This document shows positions 47,107 through 56,781 of a stretch of 64,000 nucleotides of DNA, piece by piece. Each line of letters opens with the position of its first letter. The stretch's first letter is position 1. The notes beneath the pieces are model-generated. The model was not told the origin of the DNA. It searched no databases and saw nothing but the letters and a program-made list of their open reading frames with translations. The translations under genes and the position numbers were made by a program. This DNA is from Clonostachys chloroleuca (taxonomy: Eukaryota; Ascomycota; Sordariomycetes; Hypocreales; Bionectriaceae): positions 7,750,001 through 7,814,000 of the forward strand of contig JBANAY010000004.1 in assembly GCA_037952775.1 (NCBI GenBank), read 5' to 3'.

Positions 47107-48907
47107 CTAAGCAATCATTTTGATTTGTCCAACCTCTAGCTGGGGCTTGATGTCTACCGAATTTCCGACCCCAAGTTCCTTCTCGCTGAGCACATCCCTC
47201 CCCCATCGAGCAACTTCAGAAGCACCGTCAGTCGAGCTCGAGCAAAAATGGCTCTTAGGGGCAGATTTCCAGTCAAAATTCTGCTCCCATGCATGTGCAA
47301 CTTTCAGTACTGCCTTTTCCTGCCATAAACCTCCCACAATTTGTAGGCCGACAGGCAGCAACAAATGCTCGTCGTCTGGTGCGGCAGCAAGACCAACCGG
47401 CAATGACAATGCCGGATGCCCCGTGACATTGAAAATCGCTGTATTCGTCGTCATGCCTATACTAGGCTCGAATGATCCCAACACTGAGTCTCTGTCTCCA
47501 TGTCGAGGAGCGACAAATGGTGTTGTCGGCATGACAATCACGTCATATTTTTTGAAAGCCGATTCATACGCATCTCTTATTCGCCGGCCGATGTTGACAG
47601 TCTTTCCGTAGAGACCAGGGAAATTCTTCATAAGATATATACCGTTGATGACTGTGTTTTTGGTTGACGGAAAGAGTCGGTCGAAGTTGGGGGCAGTCCA
47701 GGGGAGGCGAGCGTGTTCGAATTCAGTCAGATAAAGACCGCGGCGGCCATTGGCGTTGCCAAGAATGCCCGATGCTCCGGATACGCGTTGCTGGATTGTC
47801 CATATTGATCCACCTTCTTTGTGCAAAGGAATGGATACTTCTTCAATCTGAGCCCCCAGTATCGAAAGCTTTTCGACGGCCTCTAGGAATCTGGCCTTGA
47901 CGCCAGGCTGTACGAGATCATTCTGGTAACCCTCGACTAGAACACCAACCTTCACTCCATCAAGTTTCCCATCAGTATCCTTCAGTGATTTGGAAAACTG
48001 AAAAGATGCATGTGGTGCAGAACCTAATGATCTGTCATCTATACCATCATACCCAGCCATGGCATCCAGACTAGCTGCCACCTCCGAGACCGACCGGGCG
48101 AGAGGACCAGCGTGGTCGTCAATCTGGTCTCCACTGGTAATACCGGTGTATGGTATGAGTCCATGGGTCGGCTTCAACCCAACGATACCACAAAGAGACG
48201 CTGGGACCCGAATGCTTCCACCCTGGTCGGTGCCCAGGGCGATATCCACGATACCACCAGCTACAAGAGCTGCTCCTCCTGAAGTGCTCCCTCCAGCGGA
48301 ATATCCCGCCCTGTGTGGATTTTCGACTGTGCCCTGAGCACTAGTGAAAGAGGACGTCGAGTTGCAGAAATGCTCACAGGTAGCTGTGCCAACGATATCT
48401 GCCCCAGCGTCCAGCATCCGCGTTACCACGGTTGCATCGGTGCTCGGAGTCCATGCTGGAAACGCATCGCTTCCAAAGAATTGAGGAATACCGGCGACCG
48501 CAATACAGTCTTTGATGCAAACGGATTTCCCTCGCAGCTCTGATGTCGTCAATTGGCTTCCCTTGATCAGAAATCGATGAGCCCACGCGTGGCCAAATGC
48601 TTGCTCTTTTTCGGAAGGGCGATTTAAGTCGAGCCGAGGATAACGCCTAAGATCTGGAGAGGGTTGGTAGTCCGGAAGTTCCAATACATGCTGAGCGCAG
48701 TCGTGGACGGCGGCTAGAAGAGTCTGGTAGTCTCGAGACTCTGCTTCTTTGACTGTAACGCCAAGCGGTTCAAGTATTCTCTCGACGTCCCCCTGACGGA
48801 TGGGATTATCTCTATCGGCAGTTGTTAGAAAATTGAACAAATATTTCCAAACCAAATCTCCGAATCTCTCAATCTTACGTAGATATTTCTTTGAAAAAGA
48901 CAGACAT
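47107..48907 (-). CDS. amidase-signature hydrolase
   Basis: Amidase signature enzyme of about 575 residues. The catalytic triad is visible: Lys in KSVCIKDCIAVAG, the cis-Ser in SAGGSTSGGAAL and the nucleophile Ser in GTDQGGSIRVPAS. These are followed by CGIVGLKPTHG and, late, PALSLPVG. The frame runs open to 48942 but reads noise there. A better start is ATG 48905-48907: MSVFFKEIST, then an intron (about 48809-48877; GTAAGA, TCTAAC branch, GATAG) joining DNPIRQGDVERI, the normal fungal-amidase N-terminus. It hydrolyses a carboxamide to acid and ammonia. Convergent with the SDR. The upstream region carries four G4 motif copies. In the proposed pathway it acts on the half-amide left by imide opening. 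Confidence 0.93.
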
Positions 48908-49332
48908 TGTGACTTGTCCAGTGATCCCACACGGTCTGGCACGTTTCGTACGTTGGAGTGGAATCTGATAAGGGACCCTTTCTTGAGCCAGTATCACTAG
49001 ATCCCAGGCTTCAGATAAAGTTGCTATTTGGTTTATCAACGGCAGTAAAGCGAAATTGCTTACAAATTGGCTGGATGCAATGGTCAGGGGAAGCAGAGTA
49101 TTGACTTGGGGTTGATGTGCCACCGGCTGATGTCACATTGGGGTCAAATCGGGGTCTTGGGGTAGACCCGTTTGCCAACAACCCTTGAACCCTGTTCAAT
49201 TACGGCATCAAATGTGCTTCGAAATGTCCCCCAAGGCTCTGATTGGCATAGACTAGCCTAGAGCCACGGTTTTTCTATGGGGATTCAAAGAGGATACGGT
49301 CTCCGTGTTTCCGAGTATTGTAATAATTGTTG
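48908..49332. promoter_or_regulatory. amidase promoter with TTGGGGTCA sites
   Basis: A dense group: TTGGGGTT 49106-49113, TTGGGGTCA 49138-49146, CGGGGTCT 49150-49157 and TTGGGGTA 49157-49164. Four copies within 60 bp, one exact. They lie about 200-260 bp upstream of the chosen amidase start and also behind the alcohol dehydrogenase stop. No ORF supported. Confidence 0.7.
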
Positions 49333-50475
49333 CTAGTCTACAAACCTAACGATCAATCGTCCCTGGAAAGATACATCTTCGTACCTTTCGATAATAGAAG
49401 GTATATCCTGGTAAGGAATTATGGTTAGGCGTGAAGTTACCCGTGCCGATTCGACCACTTTCATCATGCGTTCAGTAGCCTCCCTACTCGCCACATAGCT
49501 TCCCTTAATAGACAGCTCCTTGAATACAATCAAGTCAGCATCAAACTGCCACGGCTGCGGGGGGAGACCCAGTAATCCTAAAGTGCCCCCAATTCTCAGA
49601 AGCTTGAGTGCCCATCGATTTGCAGCAACAGAGTCGGTGCATACTACTGCTGCTGCAATCCCTTCCCCATTTGTCAGGTCGTAAATAGCTTTCGCAGCGT
49701 CATCGGGCACTGATGAGTCGACCACAAGATCAGGCTGAAGATCAGAGTTCTCGATCTGCCGGGCCAGTTCACAGCCGGCTGGTCGATTATCCACAGCGAT
49801 TGTGCGGAAGCCCAATGCCTTTGCAAACTGAATACCCAGATGTCCCAAACCCCCAATACCAATGACGGCAACGACTTCTCCAGGCTTGAGTCCCTGTGTC
49901 GTTCTCTCTATTGATCCCCAAACAGTCGCGCCGGCGCACATCAGCGGCGCGGCTTGCTCAAAGGAAACAGAGTCCGGGAGCTTAACCACAGTGGCCGGGT
50001 CTGCCACGATGTAGTCCGCAAATACGCCGTCGTGTTGGAATCCCGCCGTTTCCCGCACCTCACAGAAGCGAGGGTCCAGGCGCTTCGAGATACGAAGCGT
50101 CAGCTTGCATCCAGCGCAATCCCCACAGGCATGCTTGAAGTTGAGCGCGCCAACCCGATCTCCGACCTTTAGATCTCCGTTGTAGGTTGGGCCCAGCTCC
50201 GCTATTACACCGGCCGGCTCGTGAGAGGGAACGAGTCCTAGAGGAGAATTAAATTGTCCCTGCCAGGCTTGATGGTCTGAGTGACAGAAGCCCGCTGCAT
50301 GTATTCTCACAAGGACGTCCGCTGCTTCGAGTGTCGGCCGTGGTCGTTCGCCGAGGGCGTATGGCTCATTATACTATCCTCTAAATCAATATCATGAACA
50401 TGACGTAAAGCCGCGTAGTTCACAAACCTGAGATATGTAGGCAACTCTCATTGATGAAGAAGGATTTTGAGTCAT
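49333..50475 (-). CDS. zinc-dependent alcohol dehydrogenase (MDR family)
   Basis: Two exons. Exon 1 starts at ATG 50473-50475 (MTQNPSSSMRVAYISQ); an intron with GTTTGT donor and GATAG acceptor (about 50370-50427) joins YNEPYALGERP. Catalytic zinc ligands: Cys in AAGFCHSD and His in SHEPAG (the usual GHE is SHE here). The structural zinc loop has four Cys (HACGDCAGC...RFCE). The NAD-binding GIGGLGHLGIQFAKALG follows. About 360 residues, complete. It oxidises an alcohol or reduces an aldehyde, substrate unknown. It is divergent from the imidase-like gene across a motif-rich promoter. Confidence 0.93.
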
Positions 50476-51090
50476 GTTGAATGCTAAAGCTAAGTTCAGA
50501 AAGTGCTAACGGAGTGGTAGCGATAATTTCATCATAGACAATTCCAGGAGAGTGATGATTATTGACACGATCAAGAGTCGGTTTCTTCACGCTGGTGATG
50601 CCGATTTCGCCACTGCTCTTGTATACAAGGTTCACTAAGTTGGAGTCTTTGGTGGGGAAAGATCGACATCTTGTGCTCCAATATTGGAGTGGGAATTACG
50701 CACCACTTGACGGTCGCCCGCATGTCAATGCAACATACTTATCTGGGGAAGCCCGTCCTGGAGATAACAAATGCTCAATTTTGCTAAACTCGAGGAAACA
50801 ATGACCCCAAGGCTCAACCTACTTTCAGGAGATGATCACCGGACTCGTGGGGTAACAAGGGTAAATGGCTGACGACGACCCCAAATGGGGTCAATGTGAC
50901 TGAAACGCTAAGAAAGCGGTCCCTCGTGGCCATGACTAGAATCAATTCTGGAACAGGGCCAGAGTGTCAATTTATTTGAACTGTTACCCCGCCATTACGT
51001 CTGCTGCCACATTCGTCACACCGGCGCTCCTCCAAGAAATTTGATAGACTTCTAACCAAACTCAATCGAGTCCAATCTAGAACATACACC
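50476..51090. promoter_or_regulatory. divergent promoter with TGACCCCAA and an inverted site pair (ADH / imidase-like)
   Basis: TGACCCCAA at 50802-50810. An inverted arrangement GACCCCAAATGGGGTC occupies 50877-50892. A weaker GTGGGGTAA lies near 50848. The inverted pair would suit a dimeric or doubly bound factor. Confidence 0.7.
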
Positions 51091-52390
51091 ATGGGCAAGA
51101 AGCGCGTTCTCGTAAGCTATGGAGTTGACGTCGATGCCGTGTCAGGCTGGCTTGGCTCGTACGGAGGCGAGGATTCCTCAAACGACATCAGTCGAGGTGA
51201 GTATCATGATCCCCTGTATCGCATCTAGGTCACAAATATGCGCATATTTCCATCCTCCCAATTCAAGACACTAATCGTTATCGGTGAAGGTTATTTTGCT
51301 GGAACGATTGGAACACGGAGAGTGTTGAAATTCTTGGCAAAATATGATATCAAGGCGACTTGGTTTATTCCGGGCCATTCTCTGGAGACGTTCCCAGAGG
51401 ACATGGCAGCTGTCCGCGATGCCGGTCACGAAATCGGTATGTGTCTGCATAATCCGACAAAAGCAGGAACGCCCAAAGCTCACGATGTATGAAGGACTAC
51501 ACGGATATTCTCACGAGAACCCGACCGATATGACCATTGACCAACAGCGCGAGGTTCTAGATAAGACATACCGTATGCTCACTAAGTTTGCTGGGAAACC
51601 ACCTCGTGGGAGCGTAGCCCCTTGGTAAGAAGGATATCCACACAGCGAGCGAATCGGTTGTGAGAGCAGGGCATTCTAACCTTTGCAGGTGGGAAACGTC
51701 GAAAGAGGGCGCACAGCTTCTATTAGACTACGGAATCGAATACGATCACAGCATGAGCCACACCGATTGCGAGGCTTATTATCTGCGAACTGGAGATACC
51801 TGGACAAACATTGACTATAAGAAGAAACCCGAAGACTGGATGAAACCGTTGGTGAAGGGGCAAGACACGGGTCTAGTTGAGATCCCTGCTAACTGGTACG
51901 TTGTTTAAGAGCTGCATCACCGCGCTTTACTGACTGATTAACAGGTATTTGGATGATCTACCTCCCATGATGTTCATCAAGAATGCCCCAAATAGTCACG
52001 GATTCGTGAACGCACGAGATGTCGAAGATATATGGAGAGACCACTTTGACTATTTCTACCGTGAATATGGTATATCATTTCTGATGCCCGTAGTCTTTAT
52101 TCAATGCTAACAAATGTGGTAGACGAGTTCATTTTCCCGATGACCATTCATCCTGTAATACTTCGACCCTTTCATAGTTTAAAATATCACGTCATATGCT
52201 AACGAACTACTTGTAGGATGTTTCCGGGAGGCCTCACGCCATTTTGATGCACGAAAGGTTAATCGAGCATATGAAGAAGCATGAAGGCGTTGAGTTTGTT
52301 ACAATGGCAGAGATCTGTGATGAGTTCAAGAAGAAGAATCCCGCGCCAGCTGGCGCTGTACTTCCTGCACCACCAGGTGCTATGTTATAG
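51091..52390 (+). CDS. polysaccharide-deacetylase-fold hydrolase, cyclic imide hydrolase / PgdA-like
   Basis: Seven exons; all six introns keep frame and each has a clear acceptor. The start is [20 protein letters not shown]. Metal site: VDVDA supplies the Asp pair, and HGYSHENP the HxxxH ligands after EIGL. Then [33 protein letters not shown] and FPMTIHPDVSG follow. About 300 residues, no signal peptide, so cytosolic rather than a cell-wall chitin deacetylase. The closest family in memory contains Helicobacter PgdA-type deacetylase and Pseudomonas cyclic imidase, which open cyclic imides to half-amides. With an amidase two genes away the imidase role is favoured, but this is inference. Confidence 0.85.
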
Positions 52391-53210
52391 ACTATAATCA
52401 CGTTAAATTGAAATTATGTCAAGAACCTCCGTATTTATTTTTTACCCATGTGAATTGGGGTCATACAAACAGATAAGACCAGGAGCCTCGGTGGCCAACG
52501 ATAGAGGCTATCTAAATCTCAGAACCGATACGCTATAACTAATAACTACTACGAAGCTATGCCTCCCTCGAAAGTGGTCAAATTAACCTAGCCTTGGGTA
52601 CAGTTCATTTACCTCTCATAATTTTATCAATATGAAGCGCATGATGAGTGCAACTCTGTCCATTGACAAGACATCTCTTCCTGAATACCCAGCCAATCAC
52701 ATCAACCACACCAATCATCCATCACAAGATAAATGACCGTTATCAGGACCCTACGTCTTGAATGTGGGTTTGCGTGGAGTGTACCCCAGAGCCAGGTTGA
52801 CACTAGACCCCAAGTTTATCACAAGTGTTTGCTGATAACCCCAACTCGCGCTCCACAATGACCCCAAACCCATCTTTATCGTACCCCATGATTTCTCTGC
52901 ATCTCTTGATTTGATTTGAATCATGACATTTTCCATTCGTACAGGGGGCTTCAAACACGTTATCTACCGCCCCAGAATCTCGAAAGAGGTTTAGACCAAC
53001 ACGGGGTAAAGCTCGTTGTTATCTTTTATGGGGTTAATTGACAGCCTGCTCGTCAACGGGCTGAGAATCTCTTCCAGCCAAACTCTCCATCCACTGGATA
53101 TATATTCATAATAGGATATCACCCACCATCCAGTGTCTGAGAAACAACAACGACAACACAAGAACATCATAACAACAACATCATTCATTCATTCAACCAA
53201 GCATTCAACC
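52391..53210. promoter_or_regulatory. permease promoter with TGACCCCAA sites
   Basis: TTGGGGTCA 52455-52463, GACCCCAA 52806-52813, AACCCCAA 52837-52844 and TGACCCCAA 52859-52867. The last three fall within 62 bp. Weaker ACCCC words lie near 52881 and TGGGGTTAA near 53029. No coding sequence. Confidence 0.7.
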
Positions 53211-54712
53211 ATGACAAAATCAGAGAAAACTGACACAATCACACCGGCACCTGCCCGCAGCAGTGACAGCATTGACAATGGCAAAGTGGACCAAGATGAC
53301 GCTTTCGAGGTTTTCAAGCGAAGAGAGGGCACAGTTGACTTCAGAACGGTGACCTGGGTCCATGCTTCCGTCATCTTCCTCAAAGGCAAGTACACCACAG
53401 TTCTCTCGTTGCTCTCGTGTACTAACGTCATCGATAGTCATCTTCGCCACCGGTGTGCTGACTATTCCGTCTGCCATGTACGTCTTGGGCGCTCTTCCAG
53501 GTGCTATCAACGTCCTGGGCTGGCAATTTCTCAATACGTACTGTGCCATCGTTCAGGGCAACTTCCGTAACAATCACGCTGGCTGCCATTCGATTGCAGA
53601 CATGGCTCAGGTTGTTGGAGGCAACTGGCTCAAAGAGGTTGTCGGCGTCTTGTTCCTTGTCACATATGCTATCGTCGGTGCCTCTGGTGTCTTTGGTACT
53701 TCCGTCGCGCTGAACGCCCTCTCCAGCCACGCCATCTGCACCAACTATTTCATGGCGGTCGCCACAATCTCCGTCTTCATCCTCGCCAGCGCACGCAAGT
53801 TTGAGAAGATTGCCTGGCTCACCTGGATCGGATTCTTCTCTGTCTATATTGCAGTCTTCATCGTTGTGTAAGTCGTCATTCTTGAAATGCCATCTTCAAA
53901 AGGCTGACCCGTTTAGTGTTGGTGTGACAACTCGAGACCGACCCGCGACAGCTCCTCAAACAGGGGATTTCGACCTAGGCTACCATGTCATTGGTAACCC
54001 AACATTTGTGACTGGGATCACCTCTGTAGCCACCATCTTCTGCTCTGGTGCCGGTACTTCCGCCTTCCTGCCTGTCATCTCCGAGATGCGCAAGCCCCGA
54101 GACTACAACAAGGCCGTTTACCTCTGCATGTCCATTGTGACCGCCTCCTACCTCACCTTCTCTCTTGTTGTGTACCGCTGGTGTGGTCAGTGGGTTGCCT
54201 CCCCGTCTCTTGGAAGCGCCGGTGATACGATCAAGAAGGTGGCTTACGGCATCGGCCTGATGGGACTTCTCGTCAGCGCCTGTCTTTACGTCCACGTCGC
54301 TGCCAAGTATCTCTTCGTCCGCATCCTTCGCAACTCAGAGCATTTGCAGAAGAATAGCGTTTTGCACTGGTCCGTGTGGCTCGGCTGCACCCTGGGCATG
54401 TCCATTGTCTCTTTCCTCCTGGCATCCGGTGTCCCCATCTTCAACTACCTTCTGGCACTCGCGGGCAGCCTAACCTTTGCCCCTCTGGCTCTTGGACTCC
54501 CCGGCTATCTCTGGATCTTCGACCATCAGCACTATCGCAAGGGCAACTGGTGGCAGGTCACCGTCTACTACCTGAACTGGCTCATGATCCTGCTTGCCGT
54601 GTTTTTGACCATCGGTGGCACTTATGGAGTTGTGCAGAATATCATCGATGCCTATGCTAGCGGGCAGATCGACCGTGCATTCTCATGCGCTGATAACAGT
54701 GGCTCTTCCTAG
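53211..54712 (+). CDS. amino-acid permease, AAAP family (N. crassa Mtr-like)
   Basis: Three exons, about 465 residues. The hydrophilic N-terminus (MTKSEKTDTITPAPARSSDS) is followed by eleven hydrophobic segments. FRTVTWVHASVIFLKVIFATGVLTIPSAMY is the family's first-helix signature; then VGGNWLKEVVGVLFLVTYAIVGAS, FCSGAGTSAFLPVISEMRKPRDYNKAVY and PIFNYLLALAGSLTFAPLALGLPGYLW. Intron 1 (53386-53437) begins GCAAGT, a GC-AG intron with a perfect TACTAAC branch; intron 2 starts at about 53869. The family is proton-coupled uptake of neutral or aromatic amino acids at the plasma membrane. In this block it may import the pathway substrate. Confidence 0.92.
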
Positions 54713-55285
54713 AGGGCTCCCACTTTTGTACATCTGACGCGGATTCCCCTCCTATCAATTCATAAGCTATATAGTTGGACATGTTGTCCTTAGAATTCAA
54801 TCAGTTGATGTTGAAGTTGAGAGATACAGGCCGGTGAGCCTTGTGATTGTATGAACAAAGTTTTAAGGTGTTAAAATTTCATTGGTTAGCCGATCACAAC
54901 TTCTAAGTTACAACGCTGTTGCCCGGTCAGGATGAGACCGGCAGGCTCTAACCCTTGTGCTCACTTCGCACACACGTCAGCGATCTTCACTCACCCCAGC
55001 TCTCCAGGCAGCAGCCAGTAATCAGGCCTTGTGAGTGGTCAATTGCCGAATTCACGAAAGTAAGCACGGTGTTCACGATCTTGTGGCATATTATCGAGGT
55101 TTCGTGTGAATAGGTTCAAGGTTGGGAAAATTGAACATCCCCTTGCAAGCAACAGCAACGTGGACAGGATCAATTACATATTTATATAAACCGCTGTGAA
55201 CACGACATCTACACTCAAAACCAAATCAACCCGTCAAAGATATTTACGGGTCGCATTCACGATACAAGAACTCCCCCGATTCATT
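54713..55285. other. intergenic
   Basis: 3' flank of the permease and promoter of the HEAT gene. No exact GACCCCAA core seen here, in contrast to the four upstream promoters. TATTTATATAAA near 55180 may be a core promoter. Confidence 0.5.
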
Positions 55286-56602
55286 ATGGACGCCGATCCG
55301 CTCGCAGGAGTCGGCCAAGTCGCATGGTCCGACGTAGATCACGCCTACGGCGAGGCCACTGACCTACCGAAGACTCTACGCAACCTTCAGTCGCCCGACG
55401 AAGACATCCACCAGGGAGCCCTCTACTCCCTGTATGGGAGCATTTGCCACCAAGGCAGCCGGTACAGTTCCACTCCTCTCGCGATCCCTTTCTTATACAA
55501 GCTCATCGACAGCCCGGACACGCCCGCTCGAGGAGAATTGCTGCTGTTCATGGCGTTCCTGGCCACTGGGCTCAACTCGGATGAACTTCCCCTGGGAACG
55601 GACGTTGCATACCAGCGCAAGCGCGTGGCTGAGCTCCGAAAGAATCCCAACCGGGTCGAAATCATCACAAAGGGCCTTGATGATTTTCTCAGCGATGCGA
55701 TCGTGGAACGAAACAGGGAGTATCTTGAGTCCTATATTCAATCTCTGCGCGCTTCAGGAGCTCCGGAGGATGAAGCGGATTGGTGGTCGCCAGAAGTCAG
55801 GTCCTACAATGCGGTTCAGAATGGCCTTGACACTGCCTACCGCTGCCTTAAAGACGACTCTGCCGAGGTGCGGACTTGTGCCGCGTATCTGCTGGCCTGG
55901 TTCCCGGACAGGCTGAGTGATAGCGAGCAACACCTGATGGAGATGCTTGACTGTGAACAAACGCCTACAGCCCAAGCGACTGCGGCCATCTCTTTGGCTA
56001 CTCTGCAAGCTATGAAGGAGAATTTTTCCGAGACTCGTATTGTCCGTAGTCTAAGAGATCTTCAATCCGAGAGCAGCTCTTGCCTTGCAACTTGGGCGAC
56101 CAGTCTCTCGCTCGTCAAACTTCGAGTCAACACGGAGAAAGAGCTCTCGGAGGTTATGAAGTTGTTTACAGATGAGGATCAGTATTCAGAGCGATTGAAA
56201 GAAGAGTTGGAAACAGGGAAATTTCCCTTCCTTGATGGTCGGCCAAGCACGCTCACGAGTCTAGCCGCGAGGGAGCTGCAGCATTTCAAGGGATCCAAAA
56301 ACCCGGACATGGTCAAGGCTATTACATCGGCAACTACATCCAGTCGCGGGATGGACCTCGTCACGCTATCAAGCGCTTTGTTGAATATTGCGTTTGATGG
56401 AGTCAAGCCTGATTCTGAGCCTGAATTTGACGATCTCAATGATCCCCAGCAAGAAGTGATGCGAGCGCTTAACACTAGACTTGAAAAACGCGTTCAATTC
56501 GGAAATTTCATGACGGTGCTGGAATCTTGGAATCTCCCGAGCAGGGCAGAGGACTTCGAGGTATTCATCAAACATCCAGATGCATTCCAAAGCAGGTTGT
56601 AA
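55286..56602 (+). CDS. HEAT-repeat protein, bacterial-like
   Basis: One exon, 438 residues from ATG 55286 (MDADPLAGVGQVAWSDVDHA). An in-frame ATG at 55196 would add 30 residues. The first 80 residues (VDHAYGEATDLPKTLRNL, YSLYGSICHQGSRYSSTPLAIPFL) match a layout common in actinobacterial and other bacterial HEAT-domain proteins. The remainder is helical pairs: DSAEVRTCAAYLLAWFP, TAQATAAISLATLQAMKE and SCLATWATSLSLVKLRV. Lack of introns, unlike most neighbours, and the bacterial-type N-terminus suggest horizontal origin. Function unknown; HEAT arrays bind proteins or nucleic acids. Confidence 0.82.
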   Translation: MDADPLAGVGQVAWSDVDHAYGEATDLPKTLRNLQSPDEDIHQGALYSLYGSICHQGSRYSSTPLAIPFLYKLIDSPDTPARGELLLFMAFLATGLNSDELPLGTDVAYQRKRVAELRKNPNRVEIITKGLDDFLSDAIVERNREYLESYIQSLRASGAPEDEADWWSPEVRSYNAVQNGLDTAYRCLKDDSAEVRTCAAYLLAWFPDRLSDSEQHLMEMLDCEQTPTAQATAAISLATLQAMKENFSETRIVRSLRDLQSESSSCLATWATSLSLVKLRVNTEKELSEVMKLFTDEDQYSERLKEELETGKFPFLDGRPSTLTSLAARELQHFKGSKNPDMVKAITSATTSSRGMDLVTLSSALLNIAFDGVKPDSEPEFDDLNDPQQEVMRALNTRLEKRVQFGNFMTVLESWNLPSRAEDFEVFIKHPDAFQSRL

Positions 56603-56781
56603 ACCGCATAAATAGAGAGGGTCAGTAGATATGAATGGGAAAGCTCCAGCAAAATCACCTTGACCATACTAACGCCACCACCACCACCCTCTAAAGCACC
56701 CAAGTGTCTTCAGTGTGCAAAAATCTCTATAAGATGCCAAGACTAGCTACTATAATCTTGAGGTCTATATCATCAACAATA

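Noticed and set aside
51091..52390. Chitin deacetylase annotation for the deacetylase-fold gene
   Set aside because: No signal peptide, chitin-binding domain or GPI signal, and it neighbours an amidase and metabolic enzymes; an intracellular amide/imide hydrolase fits better.
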